Shown here: positions 34,277-45,215 of the stretch, in pieces
Layout: each line of letters opens with the position of its first letter
Numbering within the stretch: position 1 is the stretch's first letter
NCBI GenBank assembly: GCA_949987705.1
Contig: CATLJY010000187.1
Location: 1 to 64,000 of the forward strand
From: Thereva unica
Taxonomy: Eukaryota; Arthropoda; Insecta; Diptera; Therevidae
Length of the DNA stretch: 64,000 nt
Direction: 5' to 3'
Position numbers and translations under genes: made by a program
Notes under the pieces: model-generated
What the model was told of the DNA's origin: nothing
The model's input: only the letters and a program-made list of their open reading frames with translations
Database searches by the model: none

Positions 34277-34857
34277 TGTGCGTGGGAATTCCAGAAGAAA
34301 TCCGTATAATGTATCAAGGTGTTTAAATATTCCAGGAAATTCTAAAAATAAAACTTCAAACACAATATTACTGCTTTAGTTCACTATTTTATTCAATATT
34401 TCACTTAACTTGGATAAATCTTTTATAATGCTGGATGTTTCCAAACACAAAAAAAATATATATATAAATGAATTCCTTAACTTGGTTATTTGGAAATTAA
34501 CTTTTTGACTTTCGATTTTAAGTCACGTCTATTGCCCTTGAAACTTTTCCTTGTAATGACTCGCACTCTCCTCTATCGTGCATCGCGCCGCAGCCAACCA
34601 AAAAAGATCCCCGTTAACTGGTCATATTAATACTGTGCGGTAGACTTGAGGCGATGTTGCGACGTTTCCTTGGTTATTTTGTTTTGTGTTTGGAAATATC
34701 CAGCATTATAAAAGATTTATCCAAGTTAAGTGAAATATTGAATAAAATAGTGAACTAAAGCAGTAATATTGTGTTTGAAGTTTTATTTTTAGAATTTCCT
34801 GGAATATTTAAACACCTTGATACATTATACGGATTTCTTCTGGAATTCCCACGCACA
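34277..34857 (-). repeat. BEL 5' LTR with long inverted arms
   Basis: 581 bp, TGTGCGTGGG at one end and CCCACGCACA at the other. The first and last 178 bp or so are inverted copies (34277-34455 against 34680-34857; one difference noted near GGAAAC/GGAAAT). The roughly 224-bp middle has the GC-richer part (about 34590-34660). Ordinary LTR inverted ends are only a few bases, so this is unusual. Its identification as the LTR rests on the adjacent primer-binding-like sequence. Confidence 0.65.
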
Positions 34858-37361
34858 ATAGTAGACCCAAGGTAGACTGTTTTATCGACTACTTCTAGGT
34901 TATGTTCGTCGATGGTTATATTTCTTCCCATTCTAAATCGTCCTGCTCTGGACTGTTGCATAACCTTCGTTTTTTCTTCGTTAATCTTCAGGCCTATGTC
35001 CTTTGCCGCCTCTTTTAATTCGACATAGACTTCTTTTGCTGCCAAAAAGGACCTTCCCACGATGTTTACGTCATCCGCATATCCAAGTAATTGTACCGAC
35101 TGGGTAGCTATTGATGCACTTCTCTGGACTGACGTTTTCCTTATCACCCATTCTAGGGCCAGGTTGAAAAGCATGGGGGCCAGCCCATCTCCTTGTCTAA
35201 GCCCTTGACGTACTTCGAACTCCTCTGTTATAACATTCTGGATCCTCACTTTCGCCAGTGAGCTATTTGTGGCGCATTTGATCAGTTGTACCAACTTTGA
35301 AGGGATTCCTATTTCCGATAGGATCTCATATAGCCTCTCTCTGTTTATTGAATCATACGCCTGCTGCAAGTCGACAAATATCTGATATACATCTACATTC
35401 CTTTCCCAGGTTTTCTCCAGAATTTGCCTTAAGGTCAGCAGTTGGTCCGATGTTGATCTGTTTGTCCTAAAACCAGCTTGATATTCTCCTATAAGGCCTT
35501 CCGCTATAGGTTCCAGTTTTTGTTTCACAAGGATTGTGAAGATTTTGTAGCTGGTGCTGAGGAGTGAGATGCCTCTGTAGTTTTTGCAGTTTAATTTATC
35601 TCCTTTCTTGTATATTGGACATATAATCGCTTTCTTCCAGTCCTCTGGTATAACTTCTTCCTCCCAGATGGTGCATATGAGTTCGTGTAAAGTTTGTAGC
35701 AGTTGGGGTCCTCCTTCCTTTAGCAGCTCAGCTGCTATTCCATCGGCGCCAGGCGATTTGTTGCTGCTCTGCCTTTTTACAGCTTCCCGCACCTCATCCA
35801 ATGTTGGTGGTTCTATTGAGACGTTATCTTGGGGAATTACAAATGCCTCTGTCTCTGCATTCTCGTTTGATATGGAGATAGGGTTCAATAGGTTCTGAAA
35901 ATACTCTCTCCACCTTTCCTTTATCCTATCAGGATCTGCCAACAAGTTCCCATCTATGTCCTTGCAGATGTCCGTTCTTGGCTGAAACTTGTTGGTGATC
36001 TGGCGAGTTCCTTTTTACGCTTGTCTAATTCTCCCTTCATTGAAGTCTTCCTGTATCTGTAAGATTTGCCTATTTAGATATTCCCTCTTCTTTTTTCTGC
36101 ATAACTTGTCTGCGGTTTTTCTTTTTTCCTTGAAGACTTCCATCCTTGCTCTTGTTGGCCTTGCGATGTACTCTCGGTGGCTCTGGTTTCTTTCTTCAAT
36201 TGCTGCTCTACAGTTTTGGTCAAACCAATCAATTCTAGTCTGTCTGGGGGCCCAGCCTAGTGCCTCTTCTGCTGCCCCCTTTATGCTGTTTTTGACCTGT
36301 TCCCATTTATCGTTGATGCTGGGCTGCTCATCTACCTCTCTCAAGTTTTGTACGACAGCATGTTGGTAGGCATCTCTTATTTCTTCCCGTTTTAGCTTAT
36401 CTATATCGTATTTTGGCTGAGTTTGCCCTCTATGCGTTTTAGTTGCTATCCGGGTTCTCAATTTCACTTTCACTAGATAGTGGTCCGAGCCACAGCACGC
36501 TCCTCTCATTGTTCTTACGTCCAGTATACTCGTGGCCCCTCTTCTTTCAATTAGGGCGTGGTCAATTTGATTATTAGTTCCTCCGTCTGGTGACTGCCAC
36601 GTCATCTTATGTATATCTTTGTGCGGGAACATTGTTGAGCTTACTACCATTGCGTTTGAGCTTGCGAAATCGATCAATCGACTACCATTGTCATTGGTAA
36701 CGTTATGTAGGCTATGCTTTCCTATGACTCCTAGGAACTCCTCTTCTTTTCCTACTTTGGCATTCATATCTCCAAGCACCATTTTAATATCGTTTGACGG
36801 TATTAACCTGATGGTGTTTGTTAGCTCTTGGTAGAATTCCTATTTCTCCTCATCCGTTTTCTCTTCTGTGGGCGCGTGGACGTTTATAAGACTGATGTTA
36901 TGTAACCTTGTCTTAATGCGAAGTGTGCATATTCTATTGCTGACTGGTTTGAAGTCCAGAATCAGAGATTTCATTTCCTTCTCTACGATGAATGCTACTC
37001 CGAACTCTCTTCTTCCATTTGATGATCAGCTGGAGAGTACCGTGTGGGTTTTTAGATCCATTATCCCACTGTGGGTCCATTTTGTTTCCTGAAGGGCTGT
37101 GATCCTTATGCCATATTTTTTTAATACTAATAAAAGCGAACGCAGAGCGCCCGTTCTGTTGAGCGTCCTGACGTTCCATGTTCCAAGATCGTATTCCATA
37201 TTCCGTTGCCTGAGTCGTTGCCGTTGAGTCCGTCCTGTCCGAGGCCTGCCTTGAGGATTCGTGACGGGTAGGTTTTTACGGTGAAAGGTTGTCAGCCTGC
37301 CGCCCAACCCCCAACCTGGAGGACCAGTCCGGTATTTGCTTCGTTTTGAGGCGCGAAACAC
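34858..37361 (-). pseudogene. RTE ORF2, endonuclease and first part of the reverse transcriptase
   Basis: 37361-37026 encodes the start of the AP endonuclease (LGTWNVRTLNRTGALRSLLL, ITALQETKW). 36782-36015 gives VLGDMNAKVGKEEEF, WQSPDGGTNNQIDHALIERR and GSDHYLVKVKLR, the remaining endonuclease motifs including the final SDH. 35945-34858 carries the reverse transcriptase up to the catalytic GYADDVNIVGRS and KTVYLGSTI, where the BEL element cuts in. The endonuclease nicks target DNA and the reverse transcriptase copies RNA from the nick. Frameshifts and the insertion destroy the gene. It is nearly identical to 21836-22790 where they overlap. Confidence 0.9.
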
Positions 37362-37599
37362 TCGCCTTTCACCCTCCTCAGTCTGTTACTCTTGCGTACA
37401 CAAGAGCATCCAGGGGACACCCGATGTAAAATCTACATCTTCGTGGAGGTTGAGGTAGGATTCGGTAGCATATCGGAAAATCTTAGATCGTGAAGACCTT
37501 AGATCGCAGGTGGCGTTACCCAGGATTTATCTCTTTGACGTACCGGCACCATCAAAGGTCCCTGAGGCCTTGCTACCATTTGACCCCCCCTTTATATAT

Positions 37600-37697
37600 G
37601 TCGAATCCTTTTTGGCAACATTTTTTGCTTCAGCTTTAATTTTATAAGCGAGATCTGCATCTGCATGATGACGATCCTTCTCCTGCCTAACAGATTT
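37600..37697 (-). pseudogene. DUF7869 gene copy 2, short segment between RTE and SINE
   Basis: On the minus strand it reads KSVRQEKDRHHADADLAYKI, then AEAKNVAKKDSTYI, the charged linker that in the intact copy (EEKHAAEIEHDEHLRNAEIA) precedes the first Asp block. The RTE follows directly at 37589 and the SINE at 37698. Confidence 0.7.
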
Positions 37698-38161
37698 GGG
37701 GGCCTCGGTAGCCTAGAGAGTAAGGCGTCTGGCTACTATCCCAGAGGCCCCGGGTTCGAATCCCGGCCAGCCCCACGGTCCTTCGCCTTTTCTACTTTCC
37801 CACCTACATAACTTTCCTTCTTTCTTCTTCCCTCTTTACATTCCTGATTCCTTCTGTCATAGCCTTCCTTAGCCTTTCCCCGCTTCACCAAAAGCGCATG
37901 TCATCGGTTGGTTGATGAGATTCAACTCGTTTCAGGAGGCATAACACTCCAGCGAGTTGTTTCTCGATGCCCCGATGACAAAGTCGCCAGTAATGGTTGG
38001 GAGTAGGTGGACTGCAAAATACCGCTGGTATAGGTTGTGACAGTTCCTTTCTTCCCCGACTAGAGCTGCTGTTCGACATTGCACTCTATATGAAGAAAAT
38101 AGATTGTCGACACAGTATAAAGGGCGTTTCCTGTGACTCTAGTCTTTCACATAAAAAAAAA
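37698..38161 (+). mobile_element. tRNA-derived SINE, essentially complete
   Basis: Starts with a tRNA-like head: A box region GGTAGCCTAGAGAGTAAGGC (about 37708-37727) and perfect B box GGTTCGAATCC (about 37752-37762). Then a pyrimidine-rich body and an A10 tail at about 38152-38161. The head is not a working tRNA because the acceptor stem pairs only partly (GGGGC with GCCCC, then mismatches). The body matches 9728-11149. The polymerase III boxes would drive transcription, and movement would depend on a partner LINE. No clear target duplication was found. Confidence 0.82.
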
Positions 38162-39130
38162 AGACTCCAAATCTTCATTACATGCTGTCTGCAGCTTTAA
38201 TTTCAAAATTTCACATTTATGTGAATGTGTCTACCTGAGGCTTTTTTAACTTTATGTTCATCGATTTAAAAATTTCAGAGTATTTTGTCTTTGAAACGGG
38301 TTCAGAGTGGGATTCTTTATACAGTCTATAGCTATACATTAATGATAAGGATAAATCGCTGCCCAAGTATTTTTTTTCTGTATCTCTACGACTGTAATGG
38401 CTTTTATATGCTGGGAAGGATAAAATATGATTTTTTACTGCATTTTCTTTTTGTTCAGACAATTTGTTGATTGGTATACGAGATCCTCTCTTATCTGTGG
38501 CACTAACAATTTCATTACTTTCTAACTTTTTCCTAATGATTGTTTTAAAGAATTGGTCACTTTCTCCCAATGTAAATTTAAAGCACCTTTGGCAGAAGGA
38601 GATTCTCTGACCGTTTTTATCTAAATAATAGGAATAAGAATATTCTCGATTTCTTAACTGCAGTAGAACTTTTAATTTTCCGTTCAAATTTTTTTAGATG
38701 AATTTGAATTAGTCCAGTTAAGTAAGCCTGGCGCAGCTTGTAGTCACCTAATGCCCTATATTGATCGAAAATACGTTTTTGATCACCTTCTGATAATTTA
38801 TCCTTACAACTTTTCCGACACTTCTCCAAAATTTTAAACTTTTTTTCTGGTACATGTTTTCCCTTGTTGGTGGTGTAAGATAACCCCAAATTCCTTTTTT
38901 TGCCTGCATTTTTTAGTTTCCTTGCCAATACTTTCAACATTTCCATCATCTTCTGTCTGGGCAACTGACTCTATGCCTGCTTCAAGTAAATTACTAACTA
39001 AATAGTTTGCAGCACGTTCTAATTCACTACTAGCATCAGAAACGACTTCAACATCTGAACAATCAGATCGTTTATAGTCTGGATCACGTACACTGTTGTC
39101 ATTATTATTTACTTTAATTTTCCAAAACAT
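38162..39130 (-). pseudogene. DUF7869 gene copy 2, N-terminal segment
   Basis: Starts at ATG 39130 (MFWKIKVNNNDNSVRDPDYK) with an acidic/Ser-rich region. Frame breaks near 38840 and 38650 follow. Matching blocks to the intact copy are CRKSCKDKLSEGDQKRIFDQ, YLDKNGQRISFCQRCFKFTL, NHILSFPAYKSHYSR, YLGSDLSLSLMY and KLKKPQVDT, then after a shift KCEILKLKLQTACNEDLES up to the SINE. Together with the three downstream segments the gene was about 660 codons, close to the 634 of the intact copy, but clearly a different subfamily. Whether it was cargo of the giant element or a separate insertion is not resolved, since I could not find its own TIRs. Confidence 0.75.
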
Positions 39131-39156
39131 TATTCGGCATAATAAAGAAATGAACT

Positions 39157-39337
39157 TTAAGCTAGAAACAAATTGCAGCGGTCATAAGAATCCAACAGCG
39201 CTGAGAAATGGTAATAGGAATAAAAAGCTTAACGCGCATTCTGCTCAGCATAATTGGATTGTGTGTATTCTTAAACATTTTGGCATCTATCAGCGCTGGT
39301 GGACTCTTATGACCGCTGCAATCTATCTCTAGCTTAA
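39157..39337. mobile_element. Miniature element with about 45-bp TIRs, TTAA ends
   Basis: 181 bp. The left end TTAAGCTAGAAACAAATTGC and the reverse complement of the right end (TTAAGCTAGAGATAGATTGC) continue to match through CAGCGGTCATAAGA and CAGCGCTGA. TTAA at both ends suggests a TTAA-targeting family (piggyBac or Kolobok-like); ACTT also flanks it. It sits about 27 bp upstream of the start codon of DUF7869 copy 2. Confidence 0.75.
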
Positions 39338-39457
39338 CTTTTAAATTATTACAGTTCTGTTACCTGTATAAGATGTACCTATATCCCTTCGAGCCAACGA
39401 TACTAATTGTTTTCCTCTGTTCATATTATTTTTGTTGATAATATATAATATATTTTT

Positions 39458-41943
39458 TTAACCTTTAATTGCAGAGGCGGTGTCACGGTGACACCGCGCG
39501 GGTTGAAACTGCAATATTTCAAGAACTATCAAACTTATACATCTGAGTCTTTCAGTAGCTGCTTGTTTTGACTTGACCTTTCGTTAGTCGGTCTCGCGCA
39601 AGCGGCAAGTTCACAAGTGTTCTCTATTTCGGACCTCTGGTGTCACGATAACCTAAGGTCGGTGTTAATGTGACTATTTTATAATTTTGTATTTTTTGTG
39701 ACTACCTTGAAATATGCTAATTATTTTTAGATGTCGCAACCAAGTACTTCAGGAATTGGGCGCAAAAGAAAACGGCAAGTAAGTTTAGATAATCTTGATC
39801 ACGAAAAAATCTTAGAGGGCTGGTTAGACGAATTGGAAGATTTTAGTGACTGCGTTGACGAAGTCGTTGACCCTAACTTCGAGCTGGTCAGCTATCATGA
39901 TACAGAGTCGGAAGAGTCTGAGGAGGAAGAAGAATCCACTGTGGCCCAAAATCAACCGGAAATACTTGTGGAAACTCCCGAGGTTAGTAAGATATTATCA
40001 CAAGATTCTTTCATCATAAGCTCCGAAACACGCGAAAGGTCAGGAAAATCATATTATGGTAAAAATGGATATAAGTGGAGTTCTTCCGAGCCGGTACCAA
40101 GATCCACCCGATGCTCGAGTCGCAATATAGTCCGAAATGTACCTCAGAGGCAGCGAGAATGTACAAAGCTAGTAACTTTATGGCCAGAGTTTATTGATTC
40201 TGAAATGATAGATCAAATTGGCTATTTACCAACAAAAAGCTCAGTTTCATGAGAGCAAAGTATAAAGAGACGGAACGAACAGAGATGCGTGATACAGATT
40301 CTGTGGAAATAAACGCACTCTTCGGCCTGCTGTTTTATACTTCAGTGTATAAATCCAATCGTGAAAACATCAATTACCTTTTCGCAACCGACGGAACGGG
40401 GCGTGAAATTTTCAGAAGTGTACTATCTAAAAATAGATTTTTGAATTTGCTCACTGCCCTCCGGTTTGATGACATCGAAATTAGATCTCAATGCGTTCAA
40501 GAAGACCCATTAGTAGCTATTTCAGAAGTATTTGGAAAATTCATTGAAAAGTGCAAAGCAGCATATGTCCCTAGCGCTTACCTTTGCGTTGATGAAATGC
40601 TCGTACCGTTCAGAGGCAGATGCAAGCTTAAAATGTATATGCCGAAAAAAACCAGCTAAATATGGCCTAAAGATCATATTAGTATGTGATGCCAAGACCT
40701 TTTATGTATATAATGCATACATTTACTATGGCAAAAATTCTGATGGTGTTGGTCTTTCCGATGAAGAGCAGAAATTGGCTATACCAACGCACACAGTTTT
40801 ACGCTTGTGCAATGGTTTTGAAAACACAAACAGAAATGTGACAGCCGATAATTGGTTTAGCTCCGTTGAACTGATGGAGAAGCTATTGCAACGAGGATTG
40901 ACTTATGTTGGTACACTGAAAAAAAAAAAAAACAAGCGGCACATACCACCTGCATTTCAAGCATCAAAAACTCGACAACCTGAAACAAGTTTGCATGGTT
41001 TTACCAAAGATTTCACTCTCGTTTCGTATGTTCCAAAGAAGTATAGAGCAGTTTTGTTGATATCATCTATGCACCATTCAGTGGAAATTAATCCAGTAAC
41101 TAATAAACCAGAAATCATTATGGACTACAATATGACCAAAGGTGGCGTCGATGAAGTTGACAAAAAATGCTCAAATTATTCTTGTAGTCGCCGCACTCAA
41201 AGATGGCCGATGGCCATATTTTACAGGATTCTGGATTTGAGTGGCATAAACGCTTTTGTGGTCTAAAAATCCTGTACAAATGCACGTGCAATTGAACGTG
41301 GCAGTTTCTTGCAAAGCCTTGCCAGAGAGTTGGTTATACCACATTTGAATCGACGAGTCCTATAATACTCACTTGCCAAGGGAGCTGACACAAACAATAA
41401 CACGTATTCTTGGTAAGGATTTAATACCCAAAGAACAAGAACACCATGCAGAAGATGTAGTCAATCCAACGAGGAAGTTGTGTCATCTGTCCATCTAAAT
41501 TCAAAAGGAAGACTCCGCATCGGTGCATCAAGTGCAAGAAATACATATGTATGTCTCCGGTGTGCCCAAAAAGTATGCCAGATTTGTGCTATTAATTTAT
41601 AAAATGTTTATTTTTTCTTGTTTGTCAGAAGTTAATTTTTTTAATTCTAAAAAAAAATTATAATACTTAGATATTTTAAGATTTCTCTCGTTTTTCATGA
41701 AGACTGATAATTAAGTTCCTAAAAATGTGCCATTTTTATAATTTTGAAATTAAAAGAATTTATGATTTATTTTTGTTGTTTTCATACTATCTATACATCT
41801 AAATCTTGAATGTTTAATCTTTTAGGTAAAAAAGGGTTTCACAAGTTTTTTTTTTTTAATAAAGATTAAAAAGAATAGGGTGTCACTGTGACATAACCTC
41901 AGCAATTATGTTTCACAAAATAGGGTCGGTAACTAAAGGTTAA
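39458..41943 (+). mobile_element. piggyBac-like DNA transposon, TSD TTAA
   Basis: TTAA at 39458-39461 and 41940-41943 flank ends that begin CCTTTAATTGC (left) and CCTTTAGTTACC (right, reverse complement). Just inside are palindromic subterminal motifs, GGTGTCACGGTGACACC at about 39479-39495 and GGTGTCACTGTGACA at about 41879-41893. The 2.48-kb size and the single transposase fit the superfamily. Confidence 0.9.
39731..41600 (+). pseudogene. piggyBac-like transposase, frameshifted
   Basis: Starts at ATG 39731 with an acidic N terminus. Breaks fall near 40250, 40655 and 41266. Diagnostic blocks are NALFGLLFYTSVYKSNRENI, LSKNRFLNLLTALRFDD, YLCVDEMLVPFRGRC (first catalytic Asp), NVTADNWFSSVELMEKL (second Asp), DYNMTKGGVDEVDKK (third Asp) and, after the last break, a C-terminal cysteine-rich RING-like domain (CVICPSKFKRKTPHRCIKCK, then CMSPVCPKSMPDLC). 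All three catalytic Asp codons survive. An A11 run at 40920 lies within the frame. The enzyme would excise precisely at TTAA, but the frameshifts inactivate it. Confidence 0.9.
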
Positions 41944-42058
41944 TCTAATTTTAACACTAAATGAAACTTTGTATACCTCTGTCGTTACAATTGAACCTTT
42001 CACACGGACTGTTTTCCCGAAACCAGCTAATGTGTTACCCTAACAAGTGAAATACACG

Positions 42059-45000
42059 TAGAAAAAATAAATGGTTAAAAAAAATTTAAAAAAAAAATTC
42101 TTTTCATTAACTAAAAAATGTACTGAAAAGTACGCGATTTACAGTTATATTTTCAATTTCTGATGAAAAATGCGCCATTCTTTTAATTAACTTTTTCATT
42201 AAAATTGAAATTTCACGCTTTCTTTAAAATATTTTTTATTTTTTACTTTTCAGTACATTTTTTAGTTAATGAAAAGAATTTTTTTTAAAAATGTTTTTTT
42301 AACCATTTATTTTATTTTCTACTTTTTAGTTTATTATATGTATTCCGCCATTTTATGATGGCAATTCTATTAGATTAAAATTACGTCACACAGTTTACTG
42401 TATTCATTTGATACCCATGTCGTGGGCTCGGTGGAACATAATTGCAAAAACGGCCGCCATCTCGGAACCGTCTTCTTGATTTTTTAACAAAAAGGTCAGA
42501 TTGCATTTAGTACTTATACATGATGAGTTGAACTCAAGTTGAACCCAAGTCTAACTACATGTAAACGGGAGTCGAGTTGGGTTAAGGTTGACTAAACTCG
42601 ACTCAGCTCTGCTACCTGGGTTTAATTGAAATTATGCATACGGACATGAGTTCAGTATTTGAGTAGTTGAATTTAGTTGACAGCAGCATCTTTGTGTTTG
42701 TTTGTGAGTTTTTGTAACGTGTATTGCTTCTTTATTATCAACTCACCCTTAACTCAACTATTCATCTCATCATTCATACACATTAACCACCCGAACTACG
42801 AGTGTGTGCAAAATTGGTAGTTGATCGGTTATATTTTCTACTTTTTAGTCTATTATAAGCTTTCCGCAATTTAGTGTTGTCCGCCATTTTGAATTTGGAA
42901 TGACGCCACATAGCTGATTGTGTTCTACCTGTCATATCCTTTCATTTGATACCCATGTCAGAGGGCCGCGGAGCACAATTTCAAAAATCGGGCGCCATTT
43001 TGGAACCGCCATCTTGATATTTTTACAAAATGGCCGGATTGCATTGTCATCCAAACTAAACGCGTATGCAAAATTTCAGCTCTATCCGAAACCGGGAAGT
43101 GGGTCAAATTTAACTTCCAAGATTTGACGACAAACAGTGTAAGTTAAATAAAAGAATTTAATAAAATAAATGGTTAAAAAAACATTTTTAAAAAAAATTC
43201 TTTTCATTAACTAAAAAATGTACTGAAAAGTAAAAAATAAAAAATATTTTAAAGAAAGCGTGAAATTTCAATTTTAATGAAAAAGTTAATTAAAAGAATG
43301 GCGCATTTTTCATCAAAAAATTTTGTTAGAATTTGAAATTAACAAAGCAAAAAATTGAGGGTTATTGTAAATCTCACGCGATTTACAGTTATATTTTCAA
43401 TTTTTGATGAAAAATGCGCCATTCTTTTAATTAACTTTTTCATTAAAATTGAAATTTCACGCTTTCTTTAAAATATTTTTTATTTTTTACTTTTCAGTAT
43501 ATTTTTTAGTTAATGAAAAGAATTTTTTTTAAAAATGTTTTTTTAACCATTTATTTTATTTTCTACTTTTTAGTTTATTATATGTATTCCGCCATTTTAT
43601 GATGGCAATTCTATTAGATTTAAAATTACGTCACACAGTTTACTGTACTCATTTGATACCCATGTCGTGGCCTCGGTGGAACATAATTGCAAAAACGGCC
43701 GCCATCTCGGAACCGTCTTCTTGATTTTTTTACAAAAAGGTCAGATTGCATTTAGTACTTATACATGATGAGTTGAACTCAAGTTGAACCCAAGTCTAAC
43801 TACATGTAAACGGGAGTCGAGTTGGGCTAAGGTTGAGTGAACTCGACTCAGCTCTGCTACCTGGGTTTAATTGAAATTATGCATACGGACATGAGTTCAG
43901 TATTTGAGTAGTTGAATTTAGTTGACAGCAGCATCTCTGTGTTTGTTTGTGATTTTTTGTAACGTGTATTGCTTCTTTATTATCAACTCACCCTTAACTC
44001 AACTATTCATCTCATCATTCATACACATTAACCACCCGAACTACGAGTGTGTGCAAAATTGGTAGTTGATCGGTTATATTTTCTACTTTTTAGTCTATTA
44101 TAAGCTTTCCGCAATTTAGTGTTGGCCGCCATTTTGAATTTGGAATGACGCCACATAGCTTATTGTGTTCTACCTGTCATATCCTTTCATTTGATACCCA
44201 TGTCAGAGGGCCGTGGAGCACAATTTCAAAAATCGGGCGCCATTTTGGAACCGCCATCTTGATATTTTTACAAAATGGCCAGATTGCATTGTCATCCAAA
44301 CTAAACGTGTATGCAAAATTTCAGCTCTATCCGAAACCGGGAAGTGGGTCAAATTTAACTTCCAAGATTTGACGACAAACAGTGTAAGTGTTGGCCTCCA
44401 TTTTGAATTTGGAATGATGCCACATAGCTTATTGTGTTCTACCTGTCATATCCTTTCATTTGATACCCATGTCAGAGGGCCGCGGAGCACAATTTCAAAA
44501 ATCGGGCGCCATTTTGGAACCCCCATCTTGATATTTTTACAAAATGGCCAGATTGCATTGTCATCCAAACTAAACGTGTATGCAAAATTTCAGCTCTATC
44601 CGAAATCGAGAAGTGGGTCAAATTTAACTTCCAAGATTTGACGACAAACAGTGTCAGTGTTGGCCACCATTTTGAATTTGGAATGACGCCACATAGCTTA
44701 TTGTGTTCTACCTGTCATATCCTTTCATTTGATACCCATGTCAGAGGGCCGCGAAGCACAATTTCAAAAATCGGGCGCCATTTTGGAACCGCCATCTTGA
44801 TATTTTTACAAAATGGCCAGATTGCATTGTCATCCAAACTAAACGTGTATGCAAAATTTCAGCTCTATCCGAAACCGGGAAGTGGGTCAAATTTAACTTC
44901 CAAGATTTGACGACAAACAGTGTAAGTGTTGGCCGCCATTTTGAATTTGGAATGACGCCACATAGCTTATTGTGTTCTACCTGTCATATCCTTTCATTTG

Positions 45001-45215
45001 ATACCCATGTCAGAGGGCCGTGGAGCACAATTTCAAAAATCGGGCGCCATTTTGGAACCGCCATCTTGATATTTTTACAAAATGGCCAGATTGCATTGTC
45101 ATCCAAACTAAACGTATACGCAAAATTTCAGCTCTATCCGAAACCGGGAAGTGGGTCAAATTTAACTTCCAAGATTTGACGACAAACAGTGTAAGTTAAA
45201 TAAAAGAATTTAAAA
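42059..45215 (+). mobile_element. Tandem-array/hairpin element, copy B (two units end to end)
   Basis: Same architecture as 16663-19157 in the opposite orientation, but doubled. Unit B1 (42059-43160) has a collapsed hairpin, single-copy region and one 269-bp repeat. Unit B2 (43160-45215) has a full hairpin (about 43163-43556), single-copy region and four 269-bp repeats. The junction joins GAATTTA directly to ATAAAATAAATGG. The 42350-43150 and 43590-44390 segments are near-identical direct repeats spaced about 1237 bp. No protein is encoded. Confidence 0.78.
44120..45196. repeat. 269-bp tandem repeat array, copy B
   Basis: Four units beginning at about 44120, 44389, 44658 and 44927, each with GCCGCCATTTTGAATTTGGA and ending GACGACAAACAGTGTAAG. 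Unit-to-unit differences are few. A single unit stands alone at 42880-43148. Confidence 0.92.

Larger units (their letters stand above)
27749..34857 (-). mobile_element. BEL/Pao LTR retrotransposon inside the RTE
   Basis: On the minus strand: 5' LTR 34857-34277, primer-binding region just after it (TTTGGTCCTTCTAGCCGGAT, 34273-34254), leader to about 33465, one gag-protease-polymerase frame 33464-28050, then 27749-28049. The 5' LTR abuts RTE codons directly (ACTAT/TGTGCG). The 3' side has no copy of that LTR: 27749-28049 is 3' untranslated DNA with AATAAA (about 27946) followed by sequence ending GGTTCTTCGAGCCGG, similar to a BEL primer-binding region, right at the RTE junction. The 3' end is therefore rearranged or chimeric. 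Confidence 0.85.
27170..37589 (-). mobile_element. RTE-type retrotransposon, full length, split by a BEL element, TSD CTTTATATAT
   Basis: On the minus strand the element runs from GGGGGGTCAAATGG (37589) to the 3' tail CCATTGGATGGATGG (27170). The 10-bp CTTTATATAT is present at 27160-27169 and 37590-37599, and both flanks are DUF7869 copy 2. Without the BEL insertion (about 27749-34857) the element is about 3.3 kb, the normal RTE length. Order: 5' leader to about 37362, endonuclease, reverse transcriptase, minimal 3' UTR with TGGA repeats. Frameshifts occur near 37030, 36780 and 36010. Confidence 0.9.

Noticed and set aside
34277..34857. Independent foldback DNA transposon in place of an LTR
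   Set aside because: Not excluded, but TG...CA ends and the adjacent BEL primer-binding-like sequence make an LTR the simpler reading; kept as a finding.
37698..37775. Possible tRNA gene
   Set aside because: A and B boxes are good but the acceptor stem pairs poorly, and the sequence continues into a SINE body with an A tail found elsewhere in the window.
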